NCBI GenBank assembly: GCA_015066805.1
Contig: SVNP01000013.1
Span: forward strand, 1 to 63,822
DNA from: Ruminococcus sp.
GTDB taxonomy: Bacteria > Bacillota > Clostridia > Oscillospirales > Ruminococcaceae
Length of the DNA: 63,822 nt
Direction: 5' to 3'
In this document: positions 17,320 through 25,782 of the stretch, piece after piece
How the letters are laid out: every line of letters begins with the position of its first letter
Numbering within the stretch: the first letter of the stretch is position 1
Position numbers and translations under genes: made by a program
The notes under the pieces: model-generated
What the model was told of the DNA's origin: nothing
What the model saw: only the letters and a program-made list of their open reading frames with translations
The model's database searches: none

Positions 17320-19839
17320 ATGAAGTCAAACAAATGGAGGACAAGCAGTCTTTCGGTACTGCTATGTGCCGCGATGCTCTTACAGACATCGCCTGCCGCA
17401 CCCACAGGTGCCGCCGAGGGTGCCTATTATTACGGTGATCTCGACCAAAACGGCATTCTCACCGCCGCCGATCTGACGCTGATGAAGCGTCTGCTGGCAA
17501 GCGGACAGGTCACATCCATACAGCAGGAGCTGTGTGACCTGGATGAAAGCGGTGCCTTTGATTCCGCCGATGTGACCATGCTGACGGATTATCTGCTGAC
17601 CAAGATCGACAGCTTTCCCGCAGGCAGCGTTTACACACCGCAGGAGCCTGTTGTCTACGATGGCAACATCAAGCTGACAGGCAGCCGCCAGATGGAATAT
17701 CTGGACAGAGGTGTGGTGGCAGTCAATTCCGGCAAGGGCGCATTCATCAGTTGGCGTTTGCTGGCTTCCGATGAAAAAGACATGGGCTTTAATGTTTACC
17801 GCACCACCGATGGCGTTACCACCAAGGTCAACGGCGATGTGCTGTACGGCGGCACCAATTTTACCGACACCACTGCCGATCTTTCCAAGGATAACACCTA
17901 TTTCGTCAAAACCGTGTACAATGATGTGGAATGGGATACCCAAGGCAGCTTTACCCTGAAAGCCAACAAGGGTGCAGGCGCATACTATACCGTACCCATC
18001 CGGGATGGCGGTACCGTGCATTTTGTCTGGGTCGGTGATTTCAACGGCGATGGTGCTTATGATTACCTCATTGACCGCTGCGATGAAGAAACCCAGAAGC
18101 TGGAAGCCTACCTCAACGACGGTACCTACCTCTGGACAGTGGATATGGGTCCCAACAGCGTAGACCGTTATCAGATCGAGCCGGGTGCCGCTACCATTGA
18201 TGTGGGTATGTGGGATGGCGCAACGGTCTACGATATCGACTGCGATGGCTTTGCGGAAGTCATGATCCGTATTGCAGATGGTGTGGTCTTTGGTGACGGT
18301 ACCGTTTACTCCAACAGCGTTACCAACGGTCAGGCCATTGCTGTGGTGGATGGCATGACAGGCAAGCTGCAGGATACTGCTCCCGTACCCGATGACAAGA
18401 TCGAAGCAGGCCCCAAGGCTTGTATGATGGAGATCGGCTACTTAGACGGCGTAAAGCCCTCTCTGGTATGCTGGATCAAAAACCGTAACGATGATAAGTC
18501 CTTCAACAGCTACAATGTAGCCTATGCCTATGAAAACGGCAAATTCGTGCAGCAGTGGGTGGCGGGTGCTTACGGCGCAGAGGCTCATAACATCCGTATT
18601 GCCGATGTGGACTACGACGGCAAGGATGAAGTGCTGCATATGGGCTATGCCCTCAATGGCGATGGTTCTCACCGCTATACCGTAAAGAATGTGGTTCACG
18701 GCGACCGCTGGTATGTGGGTTCTTTCTGCAACGATAACAATAACAACGAAATGATGGGCTACGGTATTCAGCAGGATAACGCCAATGGTCTGCTGGAATA
18801 CTTCTACAATGCCTCCACCGGTGAACTGATCTGGGAGCACTACGCTGCGGAAGGTACCGCTGACGTAGGGCGCGGCAACATCGGTGATATTGACCCCAAT
18901 TATGACGGTCTGGAAGTCTGGTCGTTCCAGGGTACTTACTCCATGGATAACAAGCTGATCTCCACCGGCTATATGTATCCCGTATTCCGCCTGTTCTGGG
19001 ACGGCGATCTGTTCAGCGAATCCTACAATGAAGGAAAAATCGAAAAGTGGAACTATCAGACACAGGGCGTGGAACGTGTGGATACCTGCTGGAAGATCTA
19101 CGGCGGCAGCGGCAGCGAACGCGGTGTCGGTATGCTGCACGCAGATATCATCGGTGACTGGCGTGAGGAATCCGTGCACGTCAACTATGATACCGATGAA
19201 CTGGTCATCTACACCACCACCCACGCCTCTGATGAGCGTATTTACTGTCTGGCACAGAATCCTGCATACCGCAACTGCATGACTGCCAAGGGTTACTATC
19301 AGGCCAATGTACTGGATTATTTCCTGGGCTACGGCATGGAGCCCACCCAGATCCCCGATATCTGCATCATCGGGCAGTCCGCATTGGAAAACAACGGGGT
19401 CTACATGATCAAAAATGTAAACAGCGGACAATATCTGGAGGTACAGGGCGGTACCGCAGCCAACGGAACCAATGTACAACAGTGGGGTGCAAACGGTGCT
19501 TCCGCACATAACACCTGGAAGCTGGTAGATGACGGAAACGGCTTCTGGTATCTGATTTCTCAGCTTGGTGACGGCAAAACCTATTACCTGGATATCAACG
19601 GCGGCGATGTTGCCAACGGCACCAATGTACAGATCTGGGAGAAATCCGGTTCCCGCGGGCAGCAGTTCACCATGACAAAAAATGCCGATGGCAGCTATGT
19701 CATTCACACCAACACCTATACCGGCGGTGTCAAATGTGTAGAGGTCGCAGATGCCTCTACGGCAAGCGGTGCCAATGTGCAGCAGATGAAGGTCAACGGC
19801 AGCAGCTGTCAGAGCTGGATCTTTGAGCCTGTTGGCTGA
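17320..19839 (+). CDS. Secreted rhamnogalacturonan lyase (PL11-like) with N-terminal dockerin and C-terminal ricin-type CBM
   Basis: An 839-residue cellulosomal enzyme. It has a signal peptide (about 1-32), then a type I dockerin at 38-96 with two Ca-binding repeats (GDLDQNGILTAADLTLMKRL and CDLDESGAFDSADVTML). A linker leads to a catalytic beta-propeller resembling PL11 YesW/YesX lyases (about 105-690), rich in Asp loops such as DFNGDGAYD and DVDYDGKDEV. The last ~150 residues are a ricin-type beta-trefoil (CBM13) with repeated Q..W elements. It should cleave rhamnogalacturonan I of pectin by beta-elimination. The start at 17320 is set by GGGAGGAAA; an upstream in-frame ATG lacks one. Dockerin placement at the N-terminus is less usual. 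Confidence 0.9.
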   Translation: MKSNKWRTSSLSVLLCAAMLLQTSPAAPTGAAEGAYYYGDLDQNGILTAADLTLMKRLLASGQVTSIQQELCDLDESGAFDSADVTMLTDYLLTKIDSFPAGSVYTPQEPVVYDGNIKLTGSRQMEYLDRGVVAVNSGKGAFISWRLLASDEKDMGFNVYRTTDGVTTKVNGDVLYGGTNFTDTTADLSKDNTYFVKTVYNDVEWDTQGSFTLKANKGAGAYYTVPIRDGGTVHFVWVGDFNGDGAYDYLIDRCDEETQKLEAYLNDGTYLWTVDMGPNSVDRYQIEPGAATIDVGMWDGATVYDIDCDGFAEVMIRIADGVVFGDGTVYSNSVTNGQAIAVVDGMTGKLQDTAPVPDDKIEAGPKACMMEIGYLDGVKPSLVCWIKNRNDDKSFNSYNVAYAYENGKFVQQWVAGAYGAEAHNIRIADVDYDGKDEVLHMGYALNGDGSHRYTVKNVVHGDRWYVGSFCNDNNNNEMMGYGIQQDNANGLLEYFYNASTGELIWEHYAAEGTADVGRGNIGDIDPNYDGLEVWSFQGTYSMDNKLISTGYMYPVFRLFWDGDLFSESYNEGKIEKWNYQTQGVERVDTCWKIYGGSGSERGVGMLHADIIGDWREESVHVNYDTDELVIYTTTHASDERIYCLAQNPAYRNCMTAKGYYQANVLDYFLGYGMEPTQIPDICIIGQSALENNGVYMIKNVNSGQYLEVQGGTAANGTNVQQWGANGASAHNTWKLVDDGNGFWYLISQLGDGKTYYLDINGGDVANGTNVQIWEKSGSRGQQFTMTKNADGSYVIHTNTYTGGVKCVEVADASTASGANVQQMKVNGSSCQSWIFEPVG

Positions 19840-19858
19840 TACACAACTACATCATAAA

Positions 19859-19897
19859 CAAAAGCGCATTCATGTTTACAGCATGAATGCGCTTTTG
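19859..19897. terminator. Bidirectional terminator between the lyase gene and xth
   Basis: CAAAAGCGCATTCATG (19859-19874) pairs perfectly with CATGAATGCGCTTTTG (19882-19897), giving A/T-rich stem ends on both sides. Confidence 0.88.
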
Positions 19898-19899
19898 CT

Positions 19900-20670
19900 T
19901 TACAAATCAATTTGCAATTCCAGAGGACAATGATCGCTGCCCATCACATCGGCATGAATGATACAATCCCGCAGCGCAGGTGCCAGCCGTTCCGATATCA
20001 CCCAGTAATCAATGCGCCAGCCTACGTTCTTTTCACGGGCTCTGCCCATGTATGACCACCAGGTATAGGCATCGGTACGGTCGGGGTACAGCACACGGAA
20101 GGCATCCGAAAAGCCTGCCTGCAATAACTGTGTGAATTTGCCTCTCTCTTCCAAGGTGTAGCCTGCATTGCCCTCATTGGGCTTGGCATTTTTCAAATCA
20201 ATGGGCTGATGTGCCACATTGAGATCACCACAGTACAGCACGGGTTTTTGGGCATCCAGAGCCAGCAGATGCGCCCGCAGCGCATCCTCCCATTCCATCC
20301 GCAAGGGAATCCGTTCCAGGTCCCGACGGACATTGGGCACATAGGCATTGACCAGAAAGAAGTTCTCATACTCCAGGGTCAGCACACGGCCTTCGTTGGA
20401 TACACCGCCTGTGGTCATTTCCATGGTAACAGCAATGGGCTGATGCTTTGTAAACACCGCCGTACCCGAATATCCTTTTTTCTCTGCGCTGTTCCAGTAG
20501 GCAAAATATCCCTCCTGCTCTGCTTGGAACTGCAGTTGAGAAAGCTGATCGGTCTGCATTTTGGTTTCCTGAATGCAGAAGAAATCCGCCTGTATGCTGC
20601 GGAAGAAATCGGCAAAGCCTTTTTTTTCGCAGGCGCGCAGTCCGTTTACATTCCATGTGACAGCTTTCAT
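19900..20670 (-). CDS. xth: Exodeoxyribonuclease III / AP endonuclease
   Basis: A 256-residue enzyme of the EEP fold that cleaves 5' of abasic sites in base excision repair. It has WNVNGLRA at 6-13, the metal-binding Glu35 in IQETK, CGDLNVAH near 150 and the catalytic SDHCPLE near 248. It belongs to the ExoA/Xth group that starts directly with the catalytic domain. GGAGG precedes the ATG, 18 bases after the lipoprotein gene on the other side of the junction. Confidence 0.95.
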   Translation of the reverse strand: MKAVTWNVNGLRACEKKGFADFFRSIQADFFCIQETKMQTDQLSQLQFQAEQEGYFAYWNSAEKKGYSGTAVFTKHQPIAVTMEMTTGGVSNEGRVLTLEYENFFLVNAYVPNVRRDLERIPLRMEWEDALRAHLLALDAQKPVLYCGDLNVAHQPIDLKNAKPNEGNAGYTLEERGKFTQLLQAGFSDAFRVLYPDRTDAYTWWSYMGRAREKNVGWRIDYWVISERLAPALRDCIIHADVMGSDHCPLELQIDL

Positions 20671-20688
20671 AATACATCCTCCTTTTTT

Positions 20689-22335
20689 TCAATCAAAGCA
20701 TTTTGCCGGGGAATACTTTGTAACACCGCCAAAGGGATCCCACGCAACATCCGCAATGCTTTCTTTGCACAGCAGATACCGCTGCCCGTAAAACAATGGC
20801 AGAAAAACGCCATCCTGCAGCACCTGCTGCTCGGCAGTACGATACAGCTCTACCTGCTTGTCAGGCGAATCCGCAGACTTTGCCTGCTCCAGCAGGGAAA
20901 CCAGACGCATTACATCCTGTGCGCCGTCGGTAAAATCCATGGCAGGATGCTGCAAATAGGCTCGGAACAGCTCCTCGGGATCATTTGCAGTGCCCTGCAG
21001 CGCAGCAACAGCAAGGGTATAATCCCCTTTTTTCAAGCGGGATGCGTAATCCTCCTCAGAAACCTCCTCCAAAGAAAGATATACGCCCAAAGTGTTTTTC
21101 CACTGGTCGATGAGCTGGAGCATCACATCGTCATCCACCCAGCCTGCCGGCATAAGGATCCTGCCTTCCGGCAGTTCTTCCAGCTCCAGCTCTGCCAGAC
21201 CCTGGGCAAAATCCACCTGTGCCTGTGTGCGGTCTGTACTATGGTTGCGGCTTTCTGCAATGAGTTCACGACAGCTTTTGTTGGCAAGCAGCACATCCGG
21301 CGGCAGAACTCCATATGCTGCCTGTAATCCTTGGGGCAAAGCACCCAATGCACTCAGATCTGTTGTACAGGCAAACGCCTGTCTTACCAGCTTATGTGCA
21401 TAGGGAGAATCCGGATTGGCAACCAGCCCCAGTGTACGGCAATAAACGCCCTGTACAGTACCCTTTGCCCCAGATGCCAGCTCACCGTTTGCAGTCATCA
21501 GCACATCAATGCTGCCTGCGGTGTAGAGCTGCTCCGCTGCGGAAACAGAATTTTCAATATACAGGGTCAAATCTGCGGGATACACCCGCTGCACCTCATG
21601 ATTCTTTCGATTGCGCCCAAGCTGGATCACATTATGCTTGCCGTAGGGATCGTACAACCAACGCTGCATGGCAAAGCTGCCATTGCCGCAGATGGATGCT
21701 TCATCCAGACCATAACGACCCTTACAGGCTTCAAAATAGCTTTGCCGGCAGGGCATAGCGGGGGTTTGTGCCAGCAAATAGGGCAGATCTGCATTGGGCT
21801 GTGCCAGACGGATCTCCAGTTCATACTCCTTTTTGGCGTATACACCGATCATGGAAGGATCCTGCTGGCCGTTGATGATGGCATCGGCATAGGCAATGCA
21901 GCGGTACTGCTCTCTGTGGGGGGATTTATACAAAGGGTCAAACAACCGTCGGAAGGCATATACGAAATCCATAGCATTGACAGGAGCTTCCAGCAGGGTC
22001 GTGATGGCTTCGTCCTCTGTGACGGCATACCAGTAGGAATCCTGCCGAAGCTGTATGTTATAGGTCAGGCCGTCCTCGGAAACGGTATAGGATTTGGCTA
22101 CACCCGGTTCCACCGCACCTTTTTCTCCTATGACAAACAAGCCCTCAAACAGATTATGCAGCACGGTTCGGGCAGAATCATTAACGGCAAGCTGCGGATC
22201 CAACGTATCGGGATTCCCCGCCAGCACACCCGCAAAGGAATGTCCGGCGCCGCTGCCGCTTTGTTCGTTTCGCTCACAGCCCCACAGGGGGATCATCAGC
22301 AAAACAGCACAAAGCATACACACCAATCGCTTCAT
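20689..22335 (-). CDS. Oligopeptide-type ABC transporter substrate-binding lipoprotein
   Basis: A 548-residue lipoprotein of the SBP_bac_5 (OppA/DppA) family. It has a lipoprotein signal with lipobox ending LWGC near residue 19, then a two-lobe solute-binding fold with NPDTLDPQLAVNDSARTVLH near the start and the usual C-terminal domain with LFYGQRYLL. It binds peptides (or other solutes) at the outer face. No permease or ATPase genes are adjacent, so it probably works with a transporter encoded elsewhere. Of two close ATGs, the one at 22335 has the better AGGAG spacing (8 bases). It is upstream of xth on the same strand. Confidence 0.88.
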   Translation of the reverse strand: MKRLVCMLCAVLLMIPLWGCERNEQSGSGAGHSFAGVLAGNPDTLDPQLAVNDSARTVLHNLFEGLFVIGEKGAVEPGVAKSYTVSEDGLTYNIQLRQDSYWYAVTEDEAITTLLEAPVNAMDFVYAFRRLFDPLYKSPHREQYRCIAYADAIINGQQDPSMIGVYAKKEYELEIRLAQPNADLPYLLAQTPAMPCRQSYFEACKGRYGLDEASICGNGSFAMQRWLYDPYGKHNVIQLGRNRKNHEVQRVYPADLTLYIENSVSAAEQLYTAGSIDVLMTANGELASGAKGTVQGVYCRTLGLVANPDSPYAHKLVRQAFACTTDLSALGALPQGLQAAYGVLPPDVLLANKSCRELIAESRNHSTDRTQAQVDFAQGLAELELEELPEGRILMPAGWVDDDVMLQLIDQWKNTLGVYLSLEEVSEEDYASRLKKGDYTLAVAALQGTANDPEELFRAYLQHPAMDFTDGAQDVMRLVSLLEQAKSADSPDKQVELYRTAEQQVLQDGVFLPLFYGQRYLLCKESIADVAWDPFGGVTKYSPAKCFD

Positions 22336-22425
22336 GCACATTGCTCCTTTCGTTTTGGTGTATCTCTTGTTCCGAACATTTTTATTTTGTCATTACTCCG
22401 GTCCGTATTCTGTATTCTGTGCAAG

Positions 22426-22458
22426 AAAAGTCGGGATTCATGATAAAATCCCGACTTT
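22426..22458 (-). terminator. Terminator of ackA
   Basis: On the minus strand AAAGTCGGGATTT (22458-22446) pairs with AATCCCGACTTTT (22438-22426), about 70 bp after the ackA stop, followed by TCTTG. The stem is perfect but the T-run short. Confidence 0.7.
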
Positions 22459-22527
22459 CCGTCCATGGTAAAAAGTACTTGCATATCCCCCTTGCAATAT
22501 GCTATAATGGGGTATACGCTTTTGCGA

Positions 22528-23727
22528 TCACTGGGAGATCACTGCCAGAGTATCGCGGGCAATGAGCAGCTCCTCGTTGGTGGGAACGATCCACACCTCA
22601 ACCTTGGAATCTGCGGTGGAGAGCTTAATGAGCTTGCCTCTGGACTGACGGTTCAGCTCCTCATCGATCTTGATGCCGAAGAATTCCATGTTCTTGCAGA
22701 CATTCTCACGCACTTCCCAGGAATTCTCACCGATACCGCCGGTGAACAGCACTGCATCCAGACCATTCATGGCTGCGGTGTAGGAACCGATGTACTTCTG
22801 GATCTGATATGCCAGAATATCACCTGCAAGCTGTGCACGCTTGTTGCCTTCGGCAGCAGCGGCAGTCAGGTCACGGTTATCGGAGGAAACACCGGAAACG
22901 CCCAGGAAGCCGGACTTCTTGTTCATGTACTGGCTCATCTCATCGGGAGTAAAGCCGTGCTTGTCAGCAATATAGGTGACTGCGGAAGGATCAATGGCAC
23001 CGCAGCGGGTACCCATCAGCAGACCATCCAGAGGAGTAAAGCCCATGGAAGTATCCACACACTTGCCGCCATCTACGGCAGTAATGGAAGAACCGTTGCC
23101 CAGGTGGCAGGAAACGATCTTCAGCTCCTTGATATCCTTGCCCATGGCCTCAGCCAGTGCAGCGGATACAAAACGGTGAGAGGTGCCGTGGAAGCCGTAC
23201 TTACGGACATGGTACTTCTCGTAATCCTCATAGGGCAGACCAAACATATAAGCCTTGGGGGGCATGGTCTGATGGAAAGCGGTATCAAATACAACGACCT
23301 GAGGTGTGGTTGCGGGAATCACGGCAGAGCAGGCACGCAGAGCCAGAGCATGTGCATGGTTATGTACGGGAGCCAGCTCACGCAGCTCATCAATCTGGTC
23401 GATGATCTCGGGAGTGACCAGGCAGGGACGGTCAAACACTTCGGCACCCTGCACGATACGGTGACCCACAGCAGAGATCTCATCCATGCTCTTGATAACA
23501 GCGGCATCGCCGGTGGTCAGAACCTCAACCAGCTTCTGGAAAGCCTCGGTATGGGTGGGGAAGGTGCAGTCTGCATCCACGGTACGGCCGTCGGCAGTCT
23601 TGTGGCTCACATGGCCGTCAATGCCGATACGGTCACAGTTACCCTTTGCAAGAACGCTTTCGTCGTCCATGTTCAGCAGCTGATACTTCAGAGAAGAGCT
23701 GCCGGCGTTTACTACGAGAATCAACAT
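22528..23727 (-). CDS. ackA: Acetate kinase
   Basis: A 399-residue ASKHA kinase making ATP and acetate from acetyl phosphate, a main energy step in acetate-producing fermenters. The N-terminal VVNAGSSSLKY, the YGFHGTSH loop with its catalytic His, LLMGTRCGAIDPS, and FTGGIGEN near the C-terminus are all present. The start at 23727 follows AAAGGA; the frame stays open far upstream, but that extension is antisense to tmcAL. No phosphotransacetylase gene is adjacent. Confidence 0.97.
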   Translation of the reverse strand: MLILVVNAGSSSLKYQLLNMDDESVLAKGNCDRIGIDGHVSHKTADGRTVDADCTFPTHTEAFQKLVEVLTTGDAAVIKSMDEISAVGHRIVQGAEVFDRPCLVTPEIIDQIDELRELAPVHNHAHALALRACSAVIPATTPQVVVFDTAFHQTMPPKAYMFGLPYEDYEKYHVRKYGFHGTSHRFVSAALAEAMGKDIKELKIVSCHLGNGSSITAVDGGKCVDTSMGFTPLDGLLMGTRCGAIDPSAVTYIADKHGFTPDEMSQYMNKKSGFLGVSGVSSDNRDLTAAAAEGNKRAQLAGDILAYQIQKYIGSYTAAMNGLDAVLFTGGIGENSWEVRENVCKNMEFFGIKIDEELNRQSRGKLIKLSTADSKVEVWIVPTNEELLIARDTLAVISQ

Positions 23728-23809
23728 AAAACATACATCCTTTCGTGATGACAGTATAATATTTTTCACGACAGTCCGTGCAAAAGACTTCAGGGCTGTC
23801 AACATTCCT

Positions 23810-23838
23810 ATTATACACGAAATCGTCAAAACATTCAA
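23810..23838 (-). promoter_or_regulatory. Promoter of ackA
   Basis: On the minus strand TTGAAT (23838-23833), a 17-base spacer and TATAAT (23815-23810), 83 bp before the ATG. Confidence 0.7.
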
Positions 23839-23943
23839 GGGCTTTTTGCAAAAATCCCGAATTTCGCTACCGAAAAAACCGTCGTTTCTGCGGCGAGTTT
23901 TGGAGTATTTGTCACAAACAGGAAGAAAAAAGGAGGCATTCCC

Positions 23944-25137
23944 ATGAAGATCAGCGGTATTATCTGCGAGTACAATCCCTTTCACAACGGCCATCTGCAT
24001 CACATCCGTGAAACCCGAAAGAACGGAGCCACGCATATTGTTGCGGTCATGAGCGGCAACTTTGTGCAGCGGGGTGATGTTGCCATTATGGATAAATTCA
24101 CCCGTGCCAAAACTGCCGTGACCTGCGGTGCCGATCTGGTGCTGGAGCTGCCGGTGCCCTACGCTTTGGGTGCCGCAGAGGTATTCGCAAGGGGCGCAGT
24201 TTCCCTGCTGGATAACCTGTGCTGTGTCAGTGAGCTTTCCTTTGGCAGTGAGTGCGGAGATATTCCCCTGCTGCAAAAGGCCATGGAAGCCTCTGCGGAA
24301 TGTGCCGACAAGCCCGAACTGGAAGAACTGCTGCGGCTGGGCAACTCCTACCCCAAGGCACTGCGGATCCTTATCCGCCAGAACTACGGAGATGCTGTTT
24401 CCGCCTTGTTTGATACCCCCAACAACGTGCTTGCCATTGAATATCTGCGAGCCATTGATAAGCTGCAGGCTTCTATGCAGCCCTTCACGGTCAGGCGGCT
24501 GGTCCCCCATGATGCCGCAACCATCACCGATGACCAGACCAGTGCTTCTCATGTGCGGCGTATGCTGCTGGATGGCAAGCAGGATTACGAAAAGCTGATC
24601 CCCGCTGCCACCGCACAAAGCATCCGAAGCTGTGCCGCAAGCGGCAATATTGCACGGTTTATCAATCTGGAGCGTGTGCTGCTGTACCGTCTGCGGACTG
24701 CCACCCCCGAAGAACTGCTGGCTTCCCCCGAAGTGGCCCACGGGCTGGAAAACAAGATCCTTGCCGCAAGAAACGAAACCTCTCTGGATGCCATGTTTGC
24801 CGCCATCAAGAGCAAACGGTATACACTTTCCCGTCTGCGGCGGATCATGCTGCATATTCTGCTGGGTATCCGCAAGGAGCATATTGCCACCGCACCGCCC
24901 TATGCCCGTATTCTCGCCCTGAATGAACGTGGCTCGGAGATCCTGACAGCAGCCAAGCAGGCAGGCAGCAAGCTGCCCTGTTCCACCTCACCCGCTAAGC
25001 TGGCAGAGCTCAATGACATCAGTTGCACCATTGCCGAGCTGGAAGCACAGGCTACCGCAGTATACGGGCTGGCACTGGGCAAGATCGCCCCTGCCGATGC
25101 GGATTACAGAGCAAAAATCGCAATCAGCAAAGGATGA
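23944..25137 (+). CDS. tmcAL: tRNA(Met) cytidine acetate ligase
   Basis: A 397-residue enzyme that activates acetate with ATP and forms N4-acetylcytidine at the wobble position of elongator tRNA-Met. It has a nucleotidyltransferase-like N-terminus with GIICEYNPFHNGH at 5-17 and AVMSGNFVQRG near 36-46. The C-terminal part binds tRNA. It is divergent from ackA, whose product acetate is its substrate; whether this is more than chance is not known. AAAGGAGG precedes the ATG. Confidence 0.93.
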   Translation: MKISGIICEYNPFHNGHLHHIRETRKNGATHIVAVMSGNFVQRGDVAIMDKFTRAKTAVTCGADLVLELPVPYALGAAEVFARGAVSLLDNLCCVSELSFGSECGDIPLLQKAMEASAECADKPELEELLRLGNSYPKALRILIRQNYGDAVSALFDTPNNVLAIEYLRAIDKLQASMQPFTVRRLVPHDAATITDDQTSASHVRRMLLDGKQDYEKLIPAATAQSIRSCAASGNIARFINLERVLLYRLRTATPEELLASPEVAHGLENKILAARNETSLDAMFAAIKSKRYTLSRLRRIMLHILLGIRKEHIATAPPYARILALNERGSEILTAAKQAGSKLPCSTSPAKLAELNDISCTIAELEAQATAVYGLALGKIAPADADYRAKIAISKG

Positions 25138-25143
25138 AAACAC

Positions 25144-25782
25144 ATGGAATATCGTACCATTGCCGCCCCCTGTGAGGGCAGCATCACCGAAAAACGCTCG
25201 GAATTTATTGCACAGCTTCAGCCGGTTCTCACCGTGGAGGAAGCCGCTGCCTTTGTGGAACAGACGAAAGCCAAACACCACAAGGCAAGACATAATGTTT
25301 GGGCATACTGTCTGCGTGCCGATGGCGCCGTGCGCTATTCCGATGACGGAGAGCCCCAGGGCACCGGCGGTGTGCCTGTGCTGAGTGTACTGCAAAAATC
25401 ACAGCTTACCGATGTCTGCTGCGTTGTCACACGTTATTTCGGCGGTGTGCTGCTGGGGGCAAGCGGTCTCACCAGAGCATACTCCGCTGCTGCCGCACTG
25501 GCTGTGCAGAATGCCAAGATCCAGTGCTTTTGCGAGGCAGTACGCCTGCAGATCACCATGGATTACGCCCTGTACGGCAAGGTAAGCTATCTGCTGCCTG
25601 AATACGGCATTCTGGAGGTCAGCAGCGACTTCGGTGAGCTTGTTACCCTTTGCATCGATATCAAAAAAGAGACGCACCCCCTGTTGGAGGCACGTCTTGT
25701 TGAGATCTCCTGCGGCACCATTCAGACACAGGTGCTTATGGAGCATTACGCCGATTTCGCTTCGGTTTCTGACGGACTGTAA
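25144..25782 (+). CDS. yigZ: YigZ/IMPACT family protein (UPF0029)
   Basis: A 212-residue protein with the IMPACT N-terminal domain: [13 protein letters not shown] near residue 70 and [20 protein letters not shown] near 97, followed by a small UPF0029 domain. Bacterial members are conserved but of uncertain function, probably acting on RNA or translation. It starts 6 bases after tmcAL and is likely co-transcribed. Its last 47 bases overlap the 3' end of uvrA, which is encoded on the other strand. Confidence 0.88.
   Translation: MEYRTIAAPCEGSITEKRSEFIAQLQPVLTVEEAAAFVEQTKAKHHKARHNVWAYCLRADGAVRYSDDGEPQGTGGVPVLSVLQKSQLTDVCCVVTRYFGGVLLGASGLTRAYSAAAALAVQNAKIQCFCEAVRLQITMDYALYGKVSYLLPEYGILEVSSDFGELVTLCIDIKKETHPLLEARLVEISCGTIQTQVLMEHYADFASVSDGL

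Noticed and set aside
22479..22508. Plus-strand promoter TTGCAT-18-TATAAT pointing into the 3' end of ackA
   Set aside because: No gene follows in that direction; an antisense transcript is possible but nothing else supports it.
23728..24882. N-terminal extension of ackA by 385 codons
   Set aside because: It lies antisense to tmcAL; the ackA start at 23727 has its own ribosome binding site and the family N-terminus.
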